A stretch of DNA of 9,293 bases from Chitinophagaceae bacterium UBA3430 (GTDB lineage: Bacteria > Bacteroidota > Bacteroidia > Chitinophagales > Chitinophagaceae): the NCBI GenBank assembly GCA_002378975.1, contig DFST01000042.1:4370-13662 (forward strand). Direction: 5' to 3'. The notes under the pieces were generated by a model. The model searched no databases. It saw only the letters and a list, made by a program, of their open reading frames with translations, and was not told where the DNA came from. Numbering within the stretch: the first letter of the stretch is position 1; each line of letters starts with the position of its first letter. A program made the position numbers and the translations under genes. Below, piece after piece: positions 1 to 7,448 of the stretch.

Positions 1-391
1 AAAAGGGATCATTTAATGGAAGGGGCGAATGTGCAGTTTCGTTGTAGGCATGTACGTACCGGCCACCTTTTCGGATGCGATCCAGGAAGCTGTCACGCAT
101 TTGTTCAGCCGGAAAAAAATCAAGCAGGTCCAGTTTGCGCAAGAGCGTTTGGTGGATCGATTGACTCAATTCGCCATAGGCCGCCGCTGCATGGGGGAGG
201 ATGTCATCGGCCATCCAAACTTCCACATGTCTTCGTCCGGTAATGGGATTGATGATGCCTGCAGAGAGTCGGGAGGGGGAACGGGGATCAATGCGGTCGA
301 TCACGCAAACGCGGGCACCGGCACGTAGGCATTCGTAACTGAGCCAGCTTCCGCTCAGTCCTTGTCCTATGATCAGCAAATCGACCCGCAT
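1..391 (-). CDS. FAD-dependent oxidoreductase (DAO-like), N-terminal part only
   Basis: The minus strand from the ATG at 391 is open to the left edge, giving 130 codons; the C-terminal part lies outside the window. Residues 5-14 form the first strand and turn of a Rossmann dinucleotide-binding fold, with Gly9, Gly11 and Gly14 as the GxGxxG motif, and Asp32 ends the second strand where the FAD ribose is usually bound. The block AGIINPITGRR (residues 44-54) is typical of a Bacteroidota family annotated as NAD(P)/FAD-dependent or D-amino-acid-oxidase-like oxidoreductases. The substrate cannot be told from this fragment. The start is well placed because the fold begins four residues after Met1. 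The gene follows the sucD terminator, so it needs its own promoter; TAGATTTA at 396-403 is a one-mismatch match to the Bacteroidota -7 box. The family assignment is firm and the function is not. Confidence 0.8.
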   Translation of the reverse strand, partial: MRVDLLIIGQGLSGSWLSYECLRAGARVCVIDRIDPRSPSRLSAGIINPITGRRHVEVWMADDILPHAAAAYGELSQSIHQTLLRKLDLLDFFPAEQMRDSFLDRIRKGGRYVHAYNETAHSPLPLNDPF

Positions 392-400
392 CGTGTAAAT

Positions 401-434
401 CTAAAAAAGAAAAAACCGCATCGGGGATGCGGTT
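401..434 (-). terminator. Intrinsic terminator downstream of sucD
   Basis: A perfect 8-bp inverted repeat, AACCGCAT at 414-421 and ATGCGGTT at 427-434, encloses a 5-nt loop. On the minus strand it is followed by a run of T residues (the A-rich stretch 402-415 on the plus strand). It begins 6 nt after the sucD stop codon, so it should end the sucD transcript and separate it from the FAD oxidoreductase gene. The T-tract lies only on this side, so the terminator works in the minus direction. Confidence 0.88.
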
Positions 435-440
435 GTAAGA

Positions 441-1316
441 TTATTTACCGAGGATCTCGGCCATTTTTTTGCCGATGTCTGCCGGACTGCTTACGACGTG
501 GATGCCACATTCGCTCATGATCTTCATCTTGGCAGCGGCGGTATCGTCGGCGCCACCTACGATGGCTCCGGCATGGCCCATGCGTCGGCCGGGGGGTGCG
601 GTTTGTCCGGCAATGAAGCCCACGACCGGCTTTTTATTACCATTTGCTTTTACCCAGTTGGCGGCTTCGGCTTCCATGCCTCCTCCGATCTCACCGATCA
701 TCACAATGGCATCGGTGTTCGGGTCGTTCATGAAAAGCTCCATGGCATCGCGCGTCGTGGTGCCGATGATGGGGTCTCCACCGATTCCGACGGCAGTTGA
801 TATGCCCAGACCCGCCTTTGCTACCTGATCGGCGGCTTCGTAGGTGAGGGTACCAGATTTGGATACGATTCCGATGCGTCCGGGGATGAATACAAATCCG
901 GGCATGATGCCCACTTTGCATTCACCGGCGGTGATCACACCCGGACAGTTCGGTCCGATCAACCGGGTATTTTTTCCTTGCAGATAGTTCTTGGCTTTGA
1001 CCATGTCCTGAACCGGAATGCCTTCGGTGATGCAAACCACGAGTTCAATGCCGGCCTCAGCTGCCTCCATGATCGCGTCCGCGGCGAAAGCCGGTGGGAC
1101 GAAGATGATGCTCACGTTGGCACCGGTGGCCTTCACGCCATCGGCTACAGTATTGAAGACGGGCCGATCGAGATGTTGGCTACCACCTTTGCCGGGGGTG
1201 ACGCCACCCACTACGTTGGTGCCGTATTCGATCATTTGTCCGGCGTGGAAACTACCTTCGGTGCCGGTGAATCCTTGTACCAGGATCTTGGAGGATTTAT
1301 TGACGAGAATGCTCAT
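441..1316 (-). CDS. sucD: Succinyl-CoA synthetase (ligase) alpha subunit
   Basis: A 291-residue protein of normal family length. The alpha subunit binds CoA and carries the phosphohistidine of succinyl-CoA + NDP + Pi = succinate + CoA + NTP, a cytoplasmic TCA-cycle step. The N-terminal CoA-binding Rossmann domain shows VQGFTGTEG (13-21) and GGVTPGKGG (37-45). Further conserved blocks are ITEGIPVQDM (96-105), GPNCPGVI (121-128), SKSGTLTYE (152-160) and GIGGDP (177-182). The active-site histidine is His248 in GHAGAI. The start is the ATG at 1316, which matches the usual N-terminus. The 63-nt gap to the upstream ATPase gene and the terminator just downstream suggest a monocistronic unit. The beta subunit gene sucC is not adjacent, so the partner must be encoded elsewhere. 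Nucleotide preference (ADP or GDP) is set mainly by the beta subunit and cannot be read here. Confidence 0.97.
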   Translation of the reverse strand: MSILVNKSSKILVQGFTGTEGSFHAGQMIEYGTNVVGGVTPGKGGSQHLDRPVFNTVADGVKATGANVSIIFVPPAFAADAIMEAAEAGIELVVCITEGIPVQDMVKAKNYLQGKNTRLIGPNCPGVITAGECKVGIMPGFVFIPGRIGIVSKSGTLTYEAADQVAKAGLGISTAVGIGGDPIIGTTTRDAMELFMNDPNTDAIVMIGEIGGGMEAEAANWVKANGNKKPVVGFIAGQTAPPGRRMGHAGAIVGGADDTAAAKMKIMSECGIHVVSSPADIGKKMAEILGK

Positions 1317-1336
1317 AAGTTCGTTGGAATTGACCG

Positions 1337-1344
1337 CAAAATTA
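1337..1344 (-). promoter_or_regulatory. Possible Bacteroidota -7 promoter element for sucD
   Basis: The minus strand reads TAATTTTG, an exact match to the Bacteroidota -7 consensus TAnnTTTG, ending 20 nt before the sucD ATG. It would give a very short leader. No TTG-type -33 box is visible about 19-21 nt upstream, and an 8-mer with two free positions is easily found by chance, so this is tentative. The position between two separately functioning genes supports it. Confidence 0.33.
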
Positions 1345-1379
1345 AGGGAATTTAACCCGGCTTCCGAGGAGGGCAGGGG

Positions 1380-2189
1380 CTATTTCAGGAGGTCGTCCAT
1401 GTTCCGTTCCGGATCGATCTTGCCCCGTTGTTCCAGCATGCGCATGTCTTTGGCGTCCTTGAGGAAGTCGGAGGCAAAAATGAAATCGTTCAGGCGCTGG
1501 TTCTTGCTGAAAATGATCTCTTGATTGCTGCCTTCCCACTCTTTGTGTCCCTGATACATGTACAGGATATAGTGTCCGATCTCCATCACACTGTTCATGT
1601 CGTGCGTGTTTATCACGGTGGTCATGTTGTATTCGACGGTGATGTCGCGGATGAGTTTGTCGATCACCAGTGAGGTTTGCGGGTCCAGGCCGGAATTGGG
1701 CTCGTCGCAGAAAAGATATTTTGGATTCAAGACAATGGCGCGGGCCAAGGCAACCCGTTTTTTCATTCCGCCACTTAATTCGGAAGGATACTTTTTATTG
1801 ACACCGGGGAGATTGACGCGCTCGAGCACTTCATTAACGCGTTCTTTTTTACGCGCAACCGAATCGGAGGAGAACATGTTAAGCGGGAACAGGATGTTCT
1901 CTTCCACATTGAGACTGTCGAACAGTGCGGATCCCTGGAACAGCATGCCGATCTCCTTGCGAATCTCCGTCTGTTGCTCATCATTCATTTGGGTAAAGGA
2001 CACGCCGTCGTACAGGACCTCTCCGGCTTCTGGTTGAAAGAGTCCAACCATGCATTTCATGAGTACGGTCTTGCCGCTGCCACTGGCCCCGATGATGAGG
2101 TTACACTGGCCGGCCTTCATGACGGCATTGACATCCTCGATGATGGTTTTGCCGTTGAACGACTTTTGTATTTTTTTGACTTCGATCAA
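1380..2189 (-). CDS. mlaF: MlaF-type ABC transporter ATP-binding protein
   Basis: This is the ATPase of a lipid ABC transporter of the Mla/MCE type, acting on the cytoplasmic face with the MlaE-like permease encoded two genes upstream. With the start used here it has 269 residues: Walker A GASGSGKT (34-41, Lys40), Q-loop Gln85, signature LSGGM (138-142), Walker B with Asp162 and Glu163 followed by PNSGLDP, and switch His196 in NTHD. The start is uncertain. No ATG lies near the N-terminus; the TTG at 2189 gives MIEVKKIQKSF, a normal ABC beginning, and overlaps the preceding stop as TTGA. A second TTG at 2231 would add 14 residues and overlap the upstream gene by 46 nt. No Shine-Dalgarno sequence is seen, so translation probably depends on coupling. 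The C-terminal 40 or so residues past the ATPase core are family-like but not diagnostic. Its role in phospholipid trafficking between membranes is inferred from the family. Confidence 0.9.
   Translation of the reverse strand: MIEVKKIQKSFNGKTIIEDVNAVMKAGQCNLIIGASGSGKTVLMKCMVGLFQPEAGEVLYDGVSFTQMNDEQQTEIRKEIGMLFQGSALFDSLNVEENILFPLNMFSSDSVARKKERVNEVLERVNLPGVNKKYPSELSGGMKKRVALARAIVLNPKYLFCDEPNSGLDPQTSLVIDKLIRDITVEYNMTTVINTHDMNSVMEIGHYILYMYQGHKEWEGSNQEIIFSKNQRLNDFIFASDFLKDAKDMRMLEQRGKIDPERNMDDLLK
2186..2189 (-). other. TTGA stop/start overlap coupling the transglutaminase-like gene to mlaF
   Basis: On the minus strand the four bases TTGA contain the TGA stop of the transglutaminase-like gene (2188-2186) and the in-frame TTG proposed as the mlaF start (2189-2187). 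This is the TTG form of the common ATGA arrangement for re-initiation. It decides the mlaF start in this annotation, but it is an inference because a second in-frame TTG lies at 2231. Confidence 0.5.
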
Positions 2190-3103
2190 GGGATTCGTTT
2201 TGTCAATCTCACTGCGAAGATAACCAACCAAAGCAACCAGCCGAAGAATACAAATTGCTTGACCCGGTGCCGAAAATTGGATGAGGGCCCCAGCGGATCA
2301 TAGATCTGGAAATGGCTGTAATCAAGCAGGTAGTGCCGCCACTTGTTTTTCCAGCTGTAGACGATCTCAGGGTCTGTTTGTTCAAAGAAGATCAAGTAGT
2401 AGGATTTGGAAAAATAGGGGTCCCGGATGGCCTTTGTAATCTGCTCAATCCTGTTTGAGTCGGTCTGATATACCGTAAAAAGAGCGGAATCACTTCGCAC
2501 ACGCGCATCATACAGGTCTGTGGCGGTTAGATAGTTCCCATGTTGTTTTATCAAGTGTCGATTTTGGAAAAGATCGGAGAGTGCCCATTGATTTTTTTCC
2601 GACAGCCAAACCTCGTTGTACACATGAGAGTCGGGTGGAATATTCAGATGGGGCTTCTGTACATGTTGAATGTACCTGGATTTGAGTCCTGCTGCTGTGT
2701 AAAAAAAAGCCTGCAGATAGGCAGCTTCCCCACATTGGAAAGCCAGTTTTTTGTCGCTACGTAGGTTTTCAAAAAGGGATAGGGGGTCATCGTATGATTT
2801 GTCCAATACGCCGTATACATGGTTGGAGCAAATTGATGCATACAGAAATTGATTAATGCTCAGTAATTTTTCTTGATCAGAATTGCACGTGTCGATACGC
2901 AACGAGTCGGCAAGGAGTGTTCTTGCTTTTAAAAGTTGTTCAGTCGTAAAGAAAAAGGCTTGCTCCTGCGCGGCATTTGGGGCGTAGAGCTCTTTCGGGT
3001 CTGCAAAATGCTTGTAATCAAATCCTTGTTTGCGGCTGAAAAAAATGAGTACGTTCAGCCCAAGTAAAATCCCGCCGATCCATAAAAAACGTTTCGCAAG
3101 CAT
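2186..3103 (-). CDS. Membrane-anchored transglutaminase-like (papain-fold) protein
   Basis: A 305-residue protein with hydrophobic segments at both ends (about 5-22 and 283-299) and a soluble domain between them. The middle shows the transglutaminase-like triad pattern: Cys124 in FQCGEAAYLQAFFYTAAGL followed by KSRYI, His160 in SHVYNEVWL, and Asp177 in NQWALSDLF. In this superfamily Cys-His-Asp supports protease, cross-linking or amidase activity; which one applies here cannot be told. Charged residues flank both hydrophobic segments, so orientation is not certain, but a periplasmic catalytic domain is most likely. The ATG at 3103, 8 nt after the mlaE stop, is preferred; an upstream in-frame TTG at 3163 would add 20 residues with no membrane or domain logic. 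The gene lies between the permease and ATPase genes of an Mla-type transporter, suggesting a linked envelope role. I know of no named homologue. Confidence 0.78.
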   Translation of the reverse strand: MLAKRFLWIGGILLGLNVLIFFSRKQGFDYKHFADPKELYAPNAAQEQAFFFTTEQLLKARTLLADSLRIDTCNSDQEKLLSINQFLYASICSNHVYGVLDKSYDDPLSLFENLRSDKKLAFQCGEAAYLQAFFYTAAGLKSRYIQHVQKPHLNIPPDSHVYNEVWLSEKNQWALSDLFQNRHLIKQHGNYLTATDLYDARVRSDSALFTVYQTDSNRIEQITKAIRDPYFSKSYYLIFFEQTDPEIVYSWKNKWRHYLLDYSHFQIYDPLGPSSNFRHRVKQFVFFGWLLWLVIFAVRLTKRIP

Positions 3104-3111
3104 TGGGCGGA

Positions 3112-3849
3112 TTATAACAACAATGCCGATAAAATGTAGTCGGCAAAAAGAATCAGCACGCAACTCACGACCACCGCTTTGGTGCTGGCTCGACCGATCT
3201 CCAAAGCACCTCCCCGCACGTAATAACCATAATAGGCGGGTATGCTGGAAATGATGAACGCGAACACATACGATTTGGTCAACGCGAAGTACACATTGTA
3301 CGGAACAAAAAACTCGATCAATCCTTTGTCATAGATATTGGCGGGTATGATGCCGGCCATGGTGCCTGCCAACCGGCCGCCCCAGATCCCCAATACCATG
3401 GCGATCACGACCAACAACGGGATCATGATCAACGCTGCCACAATCTTAGGTAAGATCAAATACGCACGGGAATTGATGCCCATGATCTCCAAGGCATCGA
3501 TCTGTTCGCTGACCCGCATGTTGCCCAACTCACTGGCAATGCGGCTACCGGCTACCCCAGCCAAAACAATACAAACCAAGGTAGGTGCAAATTCCAAGAT
3601 CACGGTGTCGCGGACGATCTGTGCAATGGTCAACAGTGGAATCAACGGACTCACCAACTGATAAGCCGTCTGAATGGTGGATACCGCTCCAATGAAAACT
3701 GAGATGATCGCTACAATTCCCAAGGAGCCGATACCAATCTCCGAGCATTGGTGCATGAACTCACGCCAGTACATGCGGCCGTTCTCCGGTCGGGCGAACA
3801 TGCCTTTGAGCATGATCATGAATCGTCCTATGTCACTAAAAAGATTCAT
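3112..3849 (-). CDS. mlaE: MlaE-type lipid ABC transporter permease
   Basis: A 245-residue integral membrane protein of the MlaE/DUF140 family, the permease of Mla/MCE transporters that move phospholipids between inner and outer membrane. It begins with an amphipathic interface helix (about 1-33), then hydrophobic segments near 38-62, 88-106, 131-157, 188-206 and 222-243. The diagnostic family block runs from EFAPTL (86-91) through AGSRIASELG (100-109) to MRVSEQIDALEIMG (111-124). The ATG at 3849 follows the maeB stop by a single base, so translation is probably coupled to maeB. The likely partner ATPase is encoded two genes downstream, separated by the transglutaminase-like gene. The third core component, an MCE/MlaD substrate-binding protein, is not in the window and must be encoded elsewhere. 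No Shine-Dalgarno sequence is visible. Confidence 0.93.
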   Translation of the reverse strand: MNLFSDIGRFMIMLKGMFARPENGRMYWREFMHQCSEIGIGSLGIVAIISVFIGAVSTIQTAYQLVSPLIPLLTIAQIVRDTVILEFAPTLVCIVLAGVAGSRIASELGNMRVSEQIDALEIMGINSRAYLILPKIVAALIMIPLLVVIAMVLGIWGGRLAGTMAGIIPANIYDKGLIEFFVPYNVYFALTKSYVFAFIISSIPAYYGYYVRGGALEIGRASTKAVVVSCVLILFADYILSALLL

Positions 3850-3850
3850 C

Positions 3851-6205
3851 TCAACGATTGGTGTTGGCTTCAGCGGAAGGTTTGCGGAAACGTTTCCACC
3901 AACGGGAACGCTTCACGATATCCGCCGTAGCCGTTTTTGATTTTATCTGCGCATCGACAACGGCGATCATGGCCATGTTTACAATGCTGCGAACCGAAGA
4001 GCCCAGTTGCAGGATGTGCACCGGACGTTTCAATCCCAACAGGATCGGTCCAACGGCATCCGCCGTCTCCAATTCTTTCATCAAATTGTATGCGATGTTG
4101 CCCGCCGATAAATTGGGGAATATCAAGGTATTCACTTCCTGATCCACCAATTCACTAAACGGATAATTCTCTTTGATCAGGTCCTGATTGAACGCAACAC
4201 TGGCCTGCATCTCTCCATCGACGATGAGGTTAGGCATTTTTTGTTTGACGATCTCCCGTGCCTTTGCCACCAATTTTGCCTCCGGTGACTCGCTGCTTCC
4301 AAAGTTCGAGTAACTAAGCAAGGCAATGCGAGGCACGATGTTGAAGTTGCGCACTTCACGAGCTGCGAGCAACGTGATTTCTGCCAATTCTTCGGCGGTC
4401 GGACTAAAATTCACGGTCGTATCGGCTAAGAACAATGGCCCTTTTTTGGTCAACATCAAGTACATGCCCGCAATCTTACTGGTGCCTTCTTCGGTTCCGA
4501 TGGTTTGCAATGCCGGACGGATCGTGTCGGGGTAGTTTTTAGACAATCCGGAGATCATCGCATCCGCATCTCCGCATTCCACCATCATACATCCGTAATA
4601 GTTGCGGTCTTTCATCACCTTCTTTGCCTCGTAGGAATTGAAACCCTTTCTACTGCGTTTAGCAAAAAACAGATCGCCGTATTGATTTCTTTTTTCTTCC
4701 GAAGCATCGCTGCGCGGGTCGAAGATGGGCAGTCCCTCAATATCGATGCCATTGGCGGCGGCGATGTTTTTAATGCGGTTCTCATCACCCAGTAAAATGG
4801 GATAGCCGATCCCGTCGTCAAATACGATTTGAGCGGCCTTGAGTACCTTGACATTATCCGCTTCCGCGAAAACAATTCGTTTCGGGTCTCGACGAGCTTT
4901 ATTGCCCAAGATCCGCATCACCTGATTGTCCAATCCCAGACGCTTGTTCAGCTCCGTCACGTAGGCAGGCCAGTTGGTGATCGGACTTTGCGCCTCCCCA
5001 CTTTCCATGGCCGCTTTGGCCACGGCTGGTGCTACGGTGCTCAACAAACGGGGGTCAAGCGGCTTGGGAATAATGTAATTCGGACCGAACGTGATGTTGC
5101 TTTCGTTGTAAGCCATGTTCACGATATCCGGTACGGGTGTACGGGCCAATTCAGCGAGTGCTTTCACTGCAGCCAACTTCATCGCCTCATTGATGTGCCG
5201 GGCACGAACATCCAAGGCCCCGCGGAAAATGTAGGGGAAGCCCAAAACGTTGTTTACCTGGTTGGGGTAATCACTTCTTCCGGTGGCCATGATCACATCT
5301 TTGCGTGCACCGGTTGCGGCTTCCCAGCTGATCTCCGGATCGGGATTGGCCATGGCAAATACGATCGGATTCTTGGCCATCGATTTAACCATATCAGCCG
5401 TGACCAGATTTCCGGCGCTGAGTCCGATGAAGACATCCGCATCTTTCATGGCTTGAGCCAAGGTCATTTCGCCTTTCGCATTCGCAAAGCGCAGCTTGAA
5501 TTCCTCCATGTCGGTTCGACCCTTGTGCAAAACCCCTTTCTTGTCGAACAAAAGGAAATTCTCATGGCGGGCACCCAATGCTTCATACAATTGAATGCAG
5601 GCCATGGCTGCTGCCCCCGCACCGATCACCACAAACTTGACTTTATCAATTTTCTTTTTCTGGATCTCCAACGCATTCAACAAAGCGGCCGCACTGATGA
5701 TGGCGGTGCCGTGCTGATCGTCGTGCATCACCGGAATATTCAATTGCTTTTTCAGCTCTTGCTCGATGTAAAAACATTCAGGCGCCTTGATGTCTTCCAG
5801 GTTGATGCCTCCGAATGTCGGCTCCAGGGCTTTCACGATCTCTACAAATTTCACCGGGTCTTTTTCATTGATCTCGATGTCAAATACATCGATGTCGGCG
5901 AAGATCTTGAACAGCACTCCCTTGCCTTCCATCACCGGTTTGCTCGCTTCCGGACCAATGTCACCCAATCCGAGAACGGCGGTTCCATTGCTGATTACGG
6001 CAACCAGATTTCCTTTGACCGTGTATTTGTATACGTTTTCGCGGTTCTCGGCGATCTCCAAACAAGGACTGGCCACCCCGGGCGAGTAGGCCAGGGAGAG
6101 GTCTCGTTGAGTCTTAGCTTCTTTGGTGGGAACAACCTCGATCTTTCCGGGGCGCCCTTTGGCATGATATTCCAGCGCCTGCTGTTTCCTCAGATCGTTT
6201 TGCAT
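3851..6205 (-). CDS. maeB: NADP-dependent malic enzyme with C-terminal phosphotransacetylase-like domain (MaeB type)
   Basis: A 784-residue cytoplasmic enzyme for (S)-malate + NAD(P)+ = pyruvate + CO2 + NAD(P)H, supplying pyruvate and reducing power. The malic domain shows the active-site Tyr40 in AYSPGV, Lys95 in EGKGV, and metal-ligand blocks NLEDI (135-139, Glu137 and Asp138) and HDDQHGTA (161-168). The nucleotide-binding domain has the Gly-rich turn VVIGAGAAAM (192-201) and later ANPDPE (286-291). From about residue 435 to 753 comes a phosphotransacetylase-like domain, which in MaeB proteins senses acetyl-CoA and is not thought to catalyse phosphotransfer. NADP preference is inferred from the fused architecture. 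E. coli MaeB is about 759 residues; here an extra 31-residue tail (754-784) is rich in Arg and Lys with a Trp pair. The gene heads the cluster with the lipid-transport genes, with one base to mlaE. Confidence 0.96.
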   Translation of the reverse strand: MQNDLRKQQALEYHAKGRPGKIEVVPTKEAKTQRDLSLAYSPGVASPCLEIAENRENVYKYTVKGNLVAVISNGTAVLGLGDIGPEASKPVMEGKGVLFKIFADIDVFDIEINEKDPVKFVEIVKALEPTFGGINLEDIKAPECFYIEQELKKQLNIPVMHDDQHGTAIISAAALLNALEIQKKKIDKVKFVVIGAGAAAMACIQLYEALGARHENFLLFDKKGVLHKGRTDMEEFKLRFANAKGEMTLAQAMKDADVFIGLSAGNLVTADMVKSMAKNPIVFAMANPDPEISWEAATGARKDVIMATGRSDYPNQVNNVLGFPYIFRGALDVRARHINEAMKLAAVKALAELARTPVPDIVNMAYNESNITFGPNYIIPKPLDPRLLSTVAPAVAKAAMESGEAQSPITNWPAYVTELNKRLGLDNQVMRILGNKARRDPKRIVFAEADNVKVLKAAQIVFDDGIGYPILLGDENRIKNIAAANGIDIEGLPIFDPRSDASEEKRNQYGDLFFAKRSRKGFNSYEAKKVMKDRNYYGCMMVECGDADAMISGLSKNYPDTIRPALQTIGTEEGTSKIAGMYLMLTKKGPLFLADTTVNFSPTAEELAEITLLAAREVRNFNIVPRIALLSYSNFGSSESPEAKLVAKAREIVKQKMPNLIVDGEMQASVAFNQDLIKENYPFSELVDQEVNTLIFPNLSAGNIAYNLMKELETADAVGPILLGLKRPVHILQLGSSVRSIVNMAMIAVVDAQIKSKTATADIVKRSRWWKRFRKPSAEANTNR

Positions 6206-6224
6206 AGCAACGTTTTAGACAGGT

Positions 6225-6232
6225 GCAAGGTA
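6225..6232 (-). promoter_or_regulatory. Possible -7-like promoter element for maeB
   Basis: The 52-nt gap between the M20 amidohydrolase and maeB reads TACCTTGC on the minus strand, resembling the TACCTTTG form of the Bacteroidota -7 box but one T short. It ends 19 nt before the maeB ATG, almost the same distance as the candidate before sucD. No clear -33 TTG is seen and the gap holds no obvious terminator, so read-through from the upstream operon is also possible. Confidence 0.25.
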
Positions 6233-6257
6233 CAAAACCGGGGGTAAAGGGCAGCGA

Positions 6258-7442
6258 TTAAGGGGGCGTTAACTGAGCTCCCATCCAGGCCATCAAGCCG
6301 ATCCCGACCTCAATGGCCGATTCATCCACGTCAAAACGTGGGGTATGTACGCCTGAAACAATGCCTTTGGCCTCATTGCGCGTCCCCAATCGATAAAAAC
6401 AGGCCGGGATCTGCTGGGCATAATACCCGAAATCTTCAGCGCCCATCCGCAGTTCGGTCTCGGATACTTTTGAAGCACCCAGATAAGATTCTGCCAAACT
6501 ACGGGCCGAATCATTTACGCGGGCATCGTTGTTTACACACGGATATCCGACATCAATGTGCAGATCCAATTCACCGCCCATGGATTGCACCAATCCCTCA
6601 GAAATCTGACGAATCAGTTGATGCGCCTCAAAACGCCAGGCTTCGTTCATGGCACGAAACGTTCCCATCAGCTTCACTTCATCGGGGATCACATTGGTGG
6701 TGGTGCCGCCATGGATCGAGGTGATGGATAATACGGTCGGATTGAAAGGTTGATTGTTCCGACTGATCAATTGCTGCAACGCGGTGATTAAATGTGCACT
6801 GATCAAGATGGGATCCACCGCCAAATGCGGGGAAGCAGCGTGCCCCCCTTTTCCTTTGATCGTGAAATACAATTCATCGGCACTGGCCATCACTTTTCCT
6901 TCCCGAAAACTCACCAAACCGCATTCCAGCGTCGTGTTCACATGCAAGGCCAGGATCGCTTGTGGTTTGGGATTTTCCAACACGCCATCCCGGATCATCA
7001 GCGAAGCACCGCCGGGATTTTTTTCCTCGCCGGGCTGAAAGATCAATTTCACCGTACCGGTCCAAGCCTCTTTGTTCTCTTGCAAGATCTGCGCTGCACC
7101 CAACAAACAGGCGGTATGAACATCGTGACCACACGCATGCATGATGCCGGGTTTGGTCGATTTATAAGGCAGATCGTTCTCTTCCAAAATAGGCAGGGCA
7201 TCCATGTCCGCGCGCAATGCGATGATCCGGTTCTGCGGATCTTTTCCTTCGATGATTCCCACCACGCCGGTGGTGGCTATGACCTCATATCGAATGCCCA
7301 TTTCGCTAAGCCGAGCTTGCACAAAAGCGCAGGTCTCAAACTCCTGATAGCTTAATTCCGGGTGCGCGTGTATGTGTCGACGCCACTCCGTAGCCAACGG
7401 CGCAATCTTTTTCGCTTGTTCTTGGATCAGCTCCCGATTCAT
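6258..7442 (-). CDS. M20 family metallo-amidohydrolase (HipO-like N-acyl amino acid amidohydrolase)
   Basis: A 394-residue, full-length M20D-type enzyme that hydrolyses amide bonds of N-acylated amino acids or related compounds. The conserved blocks are LRADMDALP (76-84, Asp81), MHACGHDVHT (101-110, ligands Cys104 and His106), FQPGEE (135-140, Glu139 as probable general base and Glu140 as ligand), LHVN with His167, and VHTPRFD with His366. The dimerisation (lid) domain is about 185-300 and carries GKGGHAASPH with His201. There is no signal peptide, so it acts in the cytoplasm. The ATG at 7442 lies 6 nt after the stop of the SPOR-domain gene, placing it last in that operon. Exact substrate (N-acetyl amino acid, hippurate or auxin-like conjugate) cannot be deduced. 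In annotation pipelines it would be called amidohydrolase or N-acyl-L-amino acid amidohydrolase. Confidence 0.94.
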   Translation of the reverse strand: MNRELIQEQAKKIAPLATEWRRHIHAHPELSYQEFETCAFVQARLSEMGIRYEVIATTGVVGIIEGKDPQNRIIALRADMDALPILEENDLPYKSTKPGIMHACGHDVHTACLLGAAQILQENKEAWTGTVKLIFQPGEEKNPGGASLMIRDGVLENPKPQAILALHVNTTLECGLVSFREGKVMASADELYFTIKGKGGHAASPHLAVDPILISAHLITALQQLISRNNQPFNPTVLSITSIHGGTTTNVIPDEVKLMGTFRAMNEAWRFEAHQLIRQISEGLVQSMGGELDLHIDVGYPCVNNDARVNDSARSLAESYLGASKVSETELRMGAEDFGYYAQQIPACFYRLGTRNEAKGIVSGVHTPRFDVDESAIEVGIGLMAWMGAQLTPP

Positions 7443-7448
7443 AGTTGG

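Noticed and set aside
16..328. Two plus-strand open frames near the left edge
   Set aside because: The minus strand here encodes the Rossmann start of an FAD oxidoreductase with a clear GxGxxG motif, which explains the region fully.
1018..1524. Plus-strand open frame of 168 codons antisense to sucD and the mlaF end
   Set aside because: It crosses the intergenic region and two conserved minus-strand genes, and the protein has no coherent domain.
4829..6247. Long plus-strand open frame of 472 codons antisense to maeB
   Set aside because: It lies wholly opposite a well-conserved malic enzyme gene, its translation is rich in His, Arg, Gln and Phe with no recognisable domain, and such antisense frames arise from codon bias on the coding strand.
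6792..7355. Plus-strand open frame of 187 codons antisense to the M20 gene
   Set aside because: It is a shadow of conserved M20 metal-binding blocks on the other strand.
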